A stretch of DNA of 64,000 bases, taken from positions 496,001 through 560,000 of the forward strand of contig NZ_CP129121.1 in NCBI RefSeq assembly GCF_030406665.1, in the 5' to 3' direction. This stretch comes from Halomonas halophila. GTDB taxonomy: Bacteria; Pseudomonadota; Gammaproteobacteria; Pseudomonadales; Halomonadaceae. Below, piece after piece: positions 23,359 through 31,460 of the stretch. The position numbers and the translations under genes are program-made. Below the pieces are notes generated by a model. That model searched no databases. It was not told the origin of the DNA and saw only the letters and a list, made by a program, of their open reading frames with translations. The first letter of the stretch is position 1, and each line of letters starts with the position of its first letter.

Positions 23359-24710
23359 GCCGGGAACCCGACATGAGCGTGCGCGAGGTCAACTTCGACG
23401 GCCTGGTGGGCCCGACCCACAACTACTCGGGCCTGGCCCACGGCAACGTGGCCTCGATGAGCCACGAGGGGCTGGTGGCCAATCCCCGCGAGGCCGCGCT
23501 GCAGGGCCTCGAGAAGATGAAGTCGCTGATGGACGCCGGCTACGCCCAGGGCGTGCTGCCGCCCCAGCAGCGCCCGGACCTGGGGGCGCTGCGGGATCTC
23601 GGCTTCGCCGGCAGCGATGCCCAGGTGCTGGCCCGGGCCGCCGACGAGGCGCCCCAGGTGCTGCGCGCGGTGTGCTCGGCCTCCAGCATGTGGACCGCCA
23701 ATGCCGCCACGGTGACGCCGAGCGTCGATGCGCCGGACGGCCGGGCGCATTTCACGCCGGCCAACCTGCAATCGAGCTTCCACCGCTACCTGGAGCCGGC
23801 CACCACCGGCCGGGTGCTGGCGTCGATCTTCGCCGACGAGGCTCGCTTCGCCCACCATCCGGTGCTGCCGGCCACCCCGGCCTTCTCCGACGAGGGCGCG
23901 GCCAACCATACCCGGCTGGCCGGCGACCACGGTGAGCCGGGCGTGCATCTGTACGTCTACGGCCGCCAGGCGTTCGGTGGCGACGGCATCGCGCCGCGGC
24001 GCTATCCGGCCCGCCAGACCCTCGAGGCCAGCCAGGCGGTGGCCCGTCAGCACGGCCTAAGTGATGCGCAGACGGTGTTCGCCCAGCAGCATCCCGAGGC
24101 CATCGACGCCGGCGTCTTCCACAACGACGTCATCGCCGTGGGCAACGGTCCGGTGCTGCTCTATCACGAGTATGCCTTCCGCGACGAGCAGGGCACCCTG
24201 GACACGCTGCGTGAGCGCATGGCCTCGCCGCTGATCCCGGTGCGGGTGCCGGTGGAGGCGGTGAGCCTGGACGACGCCGTGGCCTCGTACCTGTTCAACT
24301 CCCAGCTGCTCAGCAACCCGGACGGCACCATGACCCTGGTGGTGCCCGGCGAGTGCCAGGAGCGCGAGGCGGTGTGGCGCTGCCTGCAGGATCACCTGCT
24401 GGCGGGCCACAACCCGATCTCCGAGGTGGTGGTGAAGGACGTCAAGCAGTCGATGCGCAACGGCGGCGGCCCCGCCTGCCTGCGGCTGCGGGTGGCGCTC
24501 TCCGAGGCCGAGCGCGCCGCGCTCTCCGGCCGGGTGCTGCTCGACGACGCCCTGCACGGCGAGCTCGTCGCCTGGGTCGAGCGTCACTACCGCGATCGCC
24601 TGGCCCCGGCCGATCTGGCCGACCCGGCGCTCGCCAGCGAGACCCTCGCCGCCCTGGATGAGCTCACCGGCATCCTCAGACTCGGCAGCGTCTATCCCTT
24701 CCAGCGCTGA
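23355..24710 (+). CDS. astB: N-succinylarginine dihydrolase
   Basis: AstB hydrolyses succinylarginine to succinylornithine, CO2 and two ammonia, the second step of the pathway. The 451-residue protein shows VNFDGLVGPTHNYSGLAHGN at the N-terminus, SASSMWTANAATVTPS, DEGAANHTRL, VYGRQAF, FHNDVIAVGN and NGGGPACLRLRV, which together contain the Cys/His/Asp-type hydrolase site of the guanidino-modifying family. GTG 23355 overlaps the preceding stop; ATG 23373 (MSVREVN) is an alternative that aligns better with E. coli. astE, the last gene of the pathway, is not adjacent. A strong terminator follows. Confidence 0.96.
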   Translation: MSREPDMSVREVNFDGLVGPTHNYSGLAHGNVASMSHEGLVANPREAALQGLEKMKSLMDAGYAQGVLPPQQRPDLGALRDLGFAGSDAQVLARAADEAPQVLRAVCSASSMWTANAATVTPSVDAPDGRAHFTPANLQSSFHRYLEPATTGRVLASIFADEARFAHHPVLPATPAFSDEGAANHTRLAGDHGEPGVHLYVYGRQAFGGDGIAPRRYPARQTLEASQAVARQHGLSDAQTVFAQQHPEAIDAGVFHNDVIAVGNGPVLLYHEYAFRDEQGTLDTLRERMASPLIPVRVPVEAVSLDDAVASYLFNSQLLSNPDGTMTLVVPGECQEREAVWRCLQDHLLAGHNPISEVVVKDVKQSMRNGGGPACLRLRVALSEAERAALSGRVLLDDALHGELVAWVERHYRDRLAPADLADPALASETLAALDELTGILRLGSVYPFQR

Positions 24711-24745
24711 TTCCCTCGACGCTGACGCGTTCCCGTCAACGAGTC

Positions 24746-24779
24746 GCCCCCGGCTCCGCCGTTCGGCGGAGCCGGGGGC
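24746..24779. terminator. Strong bidirectional terminator between astB and acuI
   Basis: A perfect 15-bp stem (GCCCCCGGCTCCGCC / GGCGGAGCCGGGGGC) with a GTTC loop, between convergent genes. Confidence 0.85.
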
Positions 24780-24797
24780 GTCGTGCGCGTTCCCGCG

Positions 24798-25784
24798 TTA
24801 GCGGTTGACGTCGACCACCAGCCGGCCGTGCACCTTGCCGGCCAGCAGCTCGCTCGCCGCGTCGATCGCTTCCAAGAGAGCGATCTCCCGCGTCATCCCC
24901 TTGAGCATGTTGCGGTCGATCTCCTCGGCCAGTCGACGCCAGGCCTCGTCGCGCTCCGCCTGGGGGCGGGTGACGCTGTTGATGCCGAGCAGGGTCACGC
25001 CGCGCAGGATGAAGGGCGCCACGGTGGCCGGGAAGTCCATGCCCTGGGCCAAGCCGCAGGCCGCCACCCAGCCGTCTTCTTGGGTCTGGGCGCAGGCATT
25101 GGCCAGAGTGTGGCTGCCCACGGAGTCGATGACCGCGGCCCAGCGCGCCTTGCCGAGCGGCTTGCCGGGGCCCGACAGCTCGTCGCGGTGCAGGATCTCC
25201 GCGGCGCCGAGGGCCTTCAGATAGTCTGCCTCCTCGGTGCGGCCGGTGGCGGCGATCACGCGATAGCCGCGCTTGGCCAGTAGCATCACGGCGACGCTGC
25301 CCACGCCGCCGCTGGCACCGGTGACGAGCACGTCGCCGTGGGCCGGCGTGAGGCCCTGACGCTCGAGGGCGATCAGGCTCAGCATGGCCGTGTAGCCTGC
25401 GGTGCCGATCGACATCGCCTGGCGGGGGCTCAGGTCGTCGGGCAGGCGCGTCAGCCACTCGGACCGCACCCGGGCCTGCTGTGCCAGGCCGCCCCAATGG
25501 CCCTCGCCGATCCCCCAGCCGTTGACCAGCACCCGGTCGCCCGGTTGCCAGTCGCCATGGTCGCTTTCTTCCACCACGCCGGCCAGGTCGATGCCCGGTA
25601 CCAGCGGAAAGCGTCGGATCACCGGCCCCTGGCCGGTGATGCCGAGGGCATCCTTGTAGTTGAGCGTGCTCCACTCGACCCGCACCCGGACATCGCCCTC
25701 GGGGAGGTCGCTTGGCTCGAGCCGGGTGAGGGCCGCGGTGCTCCGCTGATCTTCGGTCTGGTTCACCAGGATGGCTTGGAACAT
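24798..25784 (-). CDS. acuI: Acrylyl-CoA reductase (NADPH), AcuI/YhdH-type
   Basis: A 328-residue zinc-free medium-chain dehydrogenase/reductase. AcuI reduces toxic acryloyl-CoA to propionyl-CoA, for instance during DMSP or acrylate use. Key segments are STLNYKDALGITGQGPVIR, FPLVPGIDLAGVV, the NADPH-binding VLVTGASGGVGSVAVMLLAKRG and AACGLAQGMDFPATVAPFILRGV. The ribosome site AAGGAG lies 7 bp before ATG 25784. An operator identical to that of the neighbouring regulator overlaps the presumed transcription start (25799-25813). No DMSP lyase gene is in view. Confidence 0.92.
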   Translation of the reverse strand: MFQAILVNQTEDQRSTAALTRLEPSDLPEGDVRVRVEWSTLNYKDALGITGQGPVIRRFPLVPGIDLAGVVEESDHGDWQPGDRVLVNGWGIGEGHWGGLAQQARVRSEWLTRLPDDLSPRQAMSIGTAGYTAMLSLIALERQGLTPAHGDVLVTGASGGVGSVAVMLLAKRGYRVIAATGRTEEADYLKALGAAEILHRDELSGPGKPLGKARWAAVIDSVGSHTLANACAQTQEDGWVAACGLAQGMDFPATVAPFILRGVTLLGINSVTRPQAERDEAWRRLAEEIDRNMLKGMTREIALLEAIDAASELLAGKVHGRLVVDVNR

Positions 25785-25798
25785 GGGATTCTCCTTTT

Positions 25799-25813
25799 TA
25801 GACCGGTTGTCTA
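25799..25813. promoter_or_regulatory. AcuR operator at acuI
   Basis: TAGAC-CGGTT-GTCTA, 15 bp upstream of the acuI start codon. The same 15 bases, in the wider shared context tttagaccggttgtctat, occur upstream of acuR (26537-26551). Confidence 0.8.
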
Positions 25814-25896
25814 TTAATGGGCCTGATAAAGCCAGATGCGAACCAAGCGTCGCCTGTGCGACGGCTCAGGCCCGCCGTGCCGGCGGGGATGGAACC

Positions 25897-26532
25897 TTAT
25901 CTCGGCAGTCGGGCCAGGTACTCCTCGCCGAAGAGCGTCAGCGGGGTGTCGTCCTGGACGATGCGCGCGCGCTGGACGGCGCCTTCCCAGCCGATCCAGA
26001 ACAGCCCAGCCAGGCGCTCGCAGTCGGCTTCCGGCGCGAGGTCGCCGCGCTCGACGGCGAGCCTCAGGCAGCGTGCCAGGCGTCGCTCCCAGTCTTCCAG
26101 GATCGCCGTCAGGCGCTGGCGGTAACGGGCGGGAAGAATGGTGACTTCCTGGCACAGGTTGCCCACCAGGCAGCCGCGCCGAAAGCCGTGACGCGCCATG
26201 CCTTGCCTGGCGTCGTCCATGAAGTGGCCGATCCGATCGAGCGGCGGCACCTCGGGATCGAGCAGCCAGCGGTCGAGCTTGGCGGCGAAGTAGGCGGCGT
26301 AGCGATCCATCACCGCCTCGCCGAAGGCGTCCTTGCTGTCGAAGTAGTGATAGAAGGAGCCCTTGGGCACGCCGACTCGTTCCAGCACGCCCTGGATGCC
26401 GGTGGAGACGAAGCCCTGTTCGGTCAGGATCTCCACGCCGCAACGGATCAGGGCGTCTCGGGTGTCGGGGTTGTCGCGCGGGGTCCTGGGCGGACGGCCG
26501 CGGCGTTTGGTCGTCGTGGTGTTCATGCACAC
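25897..26532 (-). CDS. acuR: TetR-family repressor, AcuR-like
   Basis: A 211-residue TetR regulator. The helix-turn-helix is at about residues 35-70 (GVEILTEQGFVSTGIQGVLERVGVPKGSFYHYF, quoted here only as its ends GVEIL and SFYHYF), and the C-terminal ligand domain contains GNLCQEVTILPARYRQRL. In Rhodobacter AcuR represses acuI and responds to acryloyl-CoA or acrylate. It lies directly upstream of acuI, and both promoters carry the same operator. Start: ATG 26532 or ATG 26526 (MNTTTT); the 5' end overlaps the operator region, consistent with tight autoregulation. Confidence 0.88.
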   Translation of the reverse strand: MCMNTTTTKRRGRPPRTPRDNPDTRDALIRCGVEILTEQGFVSTGIQGVLERVGVPKGSFYHYFDSKDAFGEAVMDRYAAYFAAKLDRWLLDPEVPPLDRIGHFMDDARQGMARHGFRRGCLVGNLCQEVTILPARYRQRLTAILEDWERRLARCLRLAVERGDLAPEADCERLAGLFWIGWEGAVQRARIVQDDTPLTLFGEEYLARLPR

Positions 26533-26536
26533 AATT

Positions 26537-26551
26537 TAGACCGGTTGTCTA
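26537..26551. promoter_or_regulatory. AcuR operator at acuR
   Basis: A second copy of TAGAC-CGGTT-GTCTA, starting 4 bp upstream of the acuR ATG at 26532. It implies autoregulation. Confidence 0.8.
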
Positions 26552-26653
26552 TAAAAAGGCAAGTCGAAAAAATCCGCCAGGTCGCCGGTCGTCCCGCGTT
26601 CACACGGCGTATGCTAATGCAACGTCTCCATTCCCTGTGCCAGGAGGGCCGTC

Positions 26654-27574
<921 letters not shown>

Positions 27575-27575
27575 G

Positions 27576-28712
27576 ATGGCCGCGACGAACCGGTCCGGCC
27601 CGAGTGGCCCAGAGGCGGCCTATCGCGAGGCCCAGGAACGGCATGGCTTCGTCGATGATGTCGCCCAGCGGCGGGCCGTCGAGGCGCTGGAGAAGACTCA
27701 CCGGGCCCTGGCGCGCGGCGATAAGGCGGTGGAGGGCGTCTATCTATGGGGCGCCGTGGGGCGCGGCAAGACCTGGCTGATGGACCGCTTCCATGCCGGG
27801 CTCGGGGTGGCGTCCCGGCGATGGCATTTTCACCACTTCATGCGCTGGGTGCATCGACGCCAGTTCCAGCTCTCCGGTACGCCCGATCCGCTGCGCCGCC
27901 TGGCCGCGGAGCTGGCCGACGAGGTGCGGGTGCTGTGCCTCGACGAGTTGTTCGTCAACGACATCGCCGATGCCATGCTGCTGGGGCGCCTGTTCGACGC
28001 CCTGTTCGAACGGGGGCTGGTGCTGGTGGTGACCTCCAACCAGGCGCCGGAGTCGCTCTATGCCGACGGCTTCAATCGCGAGCGCTTCCTGCCGGCGATC
28101 GCGGCGATCACCCGGCACCTGGAGGTGGTGCACCTGGACGGTGACCAGGATCATCGTCTCCATCCCGGGGCGGAGCAGCGCCGCTACTGGGTGCGCGAGC
28201 GAGAGCGGCCAGCACCCCTGGCGACGGTATTTGACACCCTGAATGCGGGGCAGAGCCATGACGCCAGCCCCGTCGAGCTGGGCCACCGGGCTATCCCGGT
28301 GGAGGCGAAAAGCGAGACGGTACTGTGGTGCCGCTTCGAGGCCCTGTGCGAGTCGCCGCTGTCGGCGCTGGATTTCATCGATCTGTGTGATCGCTTCCAT
28401 CATGTGCTGATCGGCGAGGTGCCGCGCCTCGATGGGGGGCCGGCGATGAGCGGCATCGCCCGGGGCACCGAGGATGCCAGCCAGCGTGTGGAGGCCGGCG
28501 ATCGCGAGCTGCCGGCGTTGACCCATCAGGACGATGGCGTGCGGCGTTTCATCGCTCTGGTCGACGAGTGCTATGACCGTGGCGTGCCGCTCTATATCGA
28601 GGCAGAGGTCCCCCTGGAGGCGCTCTATCGGCAGGGGCACCTGGCCTTTCCCTTTCGCCGGACTCTGAGCCGGCTGAGCGAGATGCAGCTGGCGCGCTTC
28701 GGCCATGGTTGA
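27576..28712 (+). CDS. zapE: Cell division ATPase ZapE (AFG1-like)
   Basis: A 378-residue AFG1/ZapE-type P-loop ATPase. In E. coli ZapE joins the Z-ring late in division and destabilises FtsZ polymers under stress. Walker A is GAVGRGKT (residues 59-66), Walker B VLCLDE (119-124), and the sensor region is VVTSNQAPESLYADGF followed by FLPAI. The C-terminal part is the family-specific extension. The start ATG 27576 lies one base after the DUF808 stop, so the two are likely co-transcribed. Confidence 0.92.
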   Translation: MAATNRSGPSGPEAAYREAQERHGFVDDVAQRRAVEALEKTHRALARGDKAVEGVYLWGAVGRGKTWLMDRFHAGLGVASRRWHFHHFMRWVHRRQFQLSGTPDPLRRLAAELADEVRVLCLDELFVNDIADAMLLGRLFDALFERGLVLVVTSNQAPESLYADGFNRERFLPAIAAITRHLEVVHLDGDQDHRLHPGAEQRRYWVRERERPAPLATVFDTLNAGQSHDASPVELGHRAIPVEAKSETVLWCRFEALCESPLSALDFIDLCDRFHHVLIGEVPRLDGGPAMSGIARGTEDASQRVEAGDRELPALTHQDDGVRRFIALVDECYDRGVPLYIEAEVPLEALYRQGHLAFPFRRTLSRLSEMQLARFGHG

Positions 28713-28808
28713 CGCTCCTGGCCAGGAGGGGCACCGCCTGGCCCATTGCCCACGGCCACGCCGTGCCGGCTGCTATGCTGGTGACGAGCACGAACAGGGA
28801 GGCGTGAC

Positions 28809-29552
28809 GTGACGGGATGGGTCTACTGGCTGGACATGGCGGGGGTGATCGTCTTCGCGCTTTCCGGGGTGATCCTTGCCTGCCGCTCGCGCATGGACCC
28901 CTTCGGCATGCTGGTGCTGGCCGCGATGACGGGTATCGGCGGTGGAACCCTGCGTGATCTGGTGCTCGGCGTGCGGCCGGTGTTCTGGGTCGGCGACCCC
29001 GCCTACCTGTGGGTGATCCTGGCCACGGTGGGACTCTCGATTCTCGGCTTCCACTATATCCATCGCCTGTCGCGGGTCTTCCTGCCGGTGGCCGATGCCT
29101 TCGGCCTGGCGCTGTTCACCGTGATCGGCACTCACAAGGCCCTCACCCTGGACGCGCCCGGCGTGGTGGCGGTGCTGATGGGGCTGCTGACCGGCGTGGC
29201 CGGCGGGATGATGCGCGACGTGCTAGCGCGCCGCGTGCCCATGGTGCTGCGCCAGGAGATCTACGCCACCGCTGCCATTGCCGGTGGGGTGGTGCTGGTG
29301 GGCCTGGACGCGCTGGGAACGCCCTTCGTGTTCAACGTGGCGGCGTCGCTGGCCACCACCCTGGGATTGCGGCTGTCGGCCATCCACTGGCGCCTGGCTC
29401 TGCCGGTCTTCGCCTGGGTGACGGTGGCTCCGCCCCCGGCGCCGAGCGAGGCGGATGGCGAGACATCGCCGCCAGCACCGCCGCGCCGGCCCAAGGCGCG
29501 GGTCAAGCTGATTCCCCCGAAGCGCTCGCGTCGGCGCAGGAGGTCCTCATGA
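28809..29552 (+). CDS. TRIC-family (UPF0126/YadS-like) cation channel
   Basis: A 247-residue membrane protein with two repeats of three spans, each repeat carrying a Gly-rich motif (MTGIGGGTLRDLVLG; GVAGGMMRDVLARR). Bacterial homologues form trimeric monovalent-cation channels related to TRIC. The tail after residue 205 is unusual: Pro-rich and acidic first, then strongly basic (KARVKLIPPKRSRRRRRSS). Start GTG 28809 (MTGWVYWLDMAG) after GGGAGG. The last bases overlap the next ATG (ATGA at 29549-29552). Confidence 0.87.
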   Translation: MTGWVYWLDMAGVIVFALSGVILACRSRMDPFGMLVLAAMTGIGGGTLRDLVLGVRPVFWVGDPAYLWVILATVGLSILGFHYIHRLSRVFLPVADAFGLALFTVIGTHKALTLDAPGVVAVLMGLLTGVAGGMMRDVLARRVPMVLRQEIYATAAIAGGVVLVGLDALGTPFVFNVAASLATTLGLRLSAIHWRLALPVFAWVTVAPPPAPSEADGETSPPAPPRRPKARVKLIPPKRSRRRRRSS

Positions 29553-30679
29553 AGCGGCACGCCCCATGGCGCTGGCTGGTCGGCGGGGCGCTGGCGCTCC
29601 TGCTGGCCGGCTGTGCCCTCGAGCCCGCCCCGCGGCCGAGCGACGAGGCGGTGGCCGCCGAGATTCGCGCTACCTACCAACGGGCCCTGCCGGCGCTATC
29701 GGTCGGCAGTCAGCGTCACTATGCCCAGCGGATGTATCGCATCACCGGCGAGGCGCGCTGGCTGCCCCTCAATCGCGACTACGGAGAGCGGCTGGTGGCG
29801 TCGCTGCGGGAGGAGATCGCCCGGCTGGACGAGCCCGGCTACGCGGCCCGGCGCGGCCGCGAGGGCGTCGAGGGTTACCCCGAGCGCACCGCCAAGCAGC
29901 GCCGTCGCAAGCGCATGCTCGCCGACTGGGGCGAGATCCATTACGCCAAGGGGCTGGCCTTCGACCTGACCCAGGCGCTCTACCACGGGCTGCTCAACGA
30001 CCGAGACCTGCCCGGCCATCGGCGCGCGCTGGACTATCTGGCGGGCGTGGATTTCCGGGCCTTCGTGACTGACCCGGCCGTGCTCGACGTCTACGCCGCC
30101 CAGGTCGCCAATCTGGTCCACTACCTGGACGATCTGGGCGTGGCGGACCTGCGCGGCGAGGCGATCGCCGCCTTCCGCGCACGTTTCCCTCCCTCGCGGG
30201 ACGCGACGCTGAGCCAGGCGCTGTATCGCAACAAGATCTACGGCATGACCCACTTCGTGATCGCCGCCAGCGACTATTACCAGAAGCCGGTATCGGCGGA
30301 CGATTTCGCCTGGGTGCTCGATGCGTTCTCCGCCGGGCTGGCACGGATACTGACAGACACCAAGGAGGACATCTACACCGAGGTGGGCATCAGCTTCCTG
30401 CTGGCCGAGCGCGGGGAGGCGCCGGCCGTGGTGCGCCTGCGCGAGGCGCTGGTGGCGGCATACGATCCGGTGGCCGGGATGGTGCCCTCGGAGTCGGGTG
30501 GCACCGACCTCGACCGGGGCGAGCATCGCAACGTGCTGGCGATCATGCTGCTGGACTGGCCCGAGCGGCTGTATCCAGGGCCGTGCCTGTCGGCATCGGT
30601 TCAGGAAGGCGCGTCGACCGTCTGCCGGGGCCGGGCGCCCTCCAGCTGCGAGGCCAGCGTGCGCTTGATGTCGCGATAG
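29549..30679 (+). CDS. Lipoprotein, DUF3541-like
   Basis: A 376-residue predicted lipoprotein: signal RWLVGGALALLLAGC with lipobox LLAG-C near residue 22. The body is alpha-helical. The motifs YRNKIYGMTHFVIAASDYYQ, DTKEDIYTEVGISFLLA and GEHRNVLAIMLLDWPE resemble proteins annotated as DUF3541, of unknown function. ATG 29549 overlaps the TRIC stop and has AGGAGG upstream, so the pair is coupled. The last 79 bp overlap the 3' end of the convergent acyltransferase gene. The family name is from memory and moderately sure. Confidence 0.75.
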   Translation: MKRHAPWRWLVGGALALLLAGCALEPAPRPSDEAVAAEIRATYQRALPALSVGSQRHYAQRMYRITGEARWLPLNRDYGERLVASLREEIARLDEPGYAARRGREGVEGYPERTAKQRRRKRMLADWGEIHYAKGLAFDLTQALYHGLLNDRDLPGHRRALDYLAGVDFRAFVTDPAVLDVYAAQVANLVHYLDDLGVADLRGEAIAAFRARFPPSRDATLSQALYRNKIYGMTHFVIAASDYYQKPVSADDFAWVLDAFSAGLARILTDTKEDIYTEVGISFLLAERGEAPAVVRLREALVAAYDPVAGMVPSESGGTDLDRGEHRNVLAIMLLDWPERLYPGPCLSASVQEGASTVCRGRAPSSCEASVRLMSR

Positions 30680-31419
30680 AGCGGCAGCAGGTCGCGATTC
30701 ATCTCGTACTCGACCTGCCGCTGGTCGATGTAGAAGGCGCCGCGCTTTCCGTGGAAATCGATGATGCGACCGACTGGAGTGAACAGGAAACCCGACATGG
30801 AGAGCAGTCGCGGCAGTCGTGGCTCCATCATGGCAAAGGCATGAGGGCGACCTGAGAGTCCTAGCAGAACATAGGTGGCCAGGAAGAGTCCGATCACGAT
30901 CAGTGGGAAGGTCTCGCGCTGTTCGGGCGTGAAGGCATGTCGCGCATGCAGCAGGCCCTCTATTTCCTCCGTGGTCGAGCGTCGACGGAACAGTGGCGAG
31001 ATCGCCAGTCGCGAGACCTCGCACACCGTCTCCTGGGCGAAGCGTTGCGGATGCAGCCTGGGATGCTCGAGGCTTTCGCCGGCGTAGTCCTCCAGGGGCA
31101 GACGCTGGACCCCGTCATTCCGACTGTCCTCCGGCAGCACCAGACGCATGCAGCCGGCCGAGAGGCCGGTGTCCCGATGCTCGATCAGGCATAGGATGGC
31201 GTGCTCGTCGTGGGCATCGAACTCCAGATGATGCAGCGGGTCCGCCGGCGCCTCGTAGCCCAGCTCCTCGCAGTAGACATCGTGCCGCAGCCGGAAGATG
31301 CGACGCCGCGTCTCCTCGTCATCGGCCAGTCGGAAGGTGAAGGCCTCGCGGAAGCGGTCGAAGAGGTGAGCGGGGACCCGTGAGCGGCGTGGTGTCTCCT
31401 TCGCGGTAGTCGAGGACAT
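30601..31419 (-). CDS. PEP-CTERM/exosortase-associated acyltransferase (FeeM/N-acyl amino acid synthase-like)
   Basis: A 272-residue GNAT-like protein. FRLRHDVYCEELGYEA, HDEHAILCLIEHRDTG, GCMRLVLPEDS and VCEVSRLAISPLFRRR are characteristic of the exosortase-associated acyltransferase family, related to autoinducer synthases and long-chain N-acyl amino acid synthases. ATG 31419 is preferred (AGGGA upstream); ATG 31443 is possible. It lies 41 bp downstream of a GGDEF/EAL gene and is probably the last gene of that operon. No exosortase gene or PEP-CTERM protein is in the window, so its product is unknown. Confidence 0.82.
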   Translation of the reverse strand: MSSTTAKETPRRSRVPAHLFDRFREAFTFRLADDEETRRRIFRLRHDVYCEELGYEAPADPLHHLEFDAHDEHAILCLIEHRDTGLSAGCMRLVLPEDSRNDGVQRLPLEDYAGESLEHPRLHPQRFAQETVCEVSRLAISPLFRRRSTTEEIEGLLHARHAFTPEQRETFPLIVIGLFLATYVLLGLSGRPHAFAMMEPRLPRLLSMSGFLFTPVGRIIDFHGKRGAFYIDQRQVEYEMNRDLLPLYRDIKRTLASQLEGARPRQTVDAPS

Positions 31420-31460
31420 GGCTGTGCATCCCTGTGTCGTCATGTGGGGGTGGGCCTGGA

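Larger units (their letters stand above)
22983..23361 (+). repeat. Tandem repeat, 146-bp period, astD 3' end plus linker, about 2.6 copies
   Basis: Units start at 22983, 23129 and 23275 (gactactgcgcc). Units 1 and 2 are identical over all 146 bp as read. Unit 3 is partial (87 bp, to 23361) and then runs into astB. Each full unit is 84 bp of astD 3' end (27 codons plus stop) and a 62-bp linker found only here. Unit 3 differs from units 1 and 2 at four bases, all synonymous (Ala, Glu, Ser, Lys third positions). The linker carries a hairpin AGGCACT/AGTGCCT (23094-23110, 23240-23256) and a palindrome GCTTATATAAGC (23111-23122, 23257-23268). Confidence 0.93.

Noticed and set aside
22983..23361. 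CRISPR array
   Set aside because: Repeat units are 146 bp, contiguous and include coding sequence of astD; no short repeat-spacer pattern exists.
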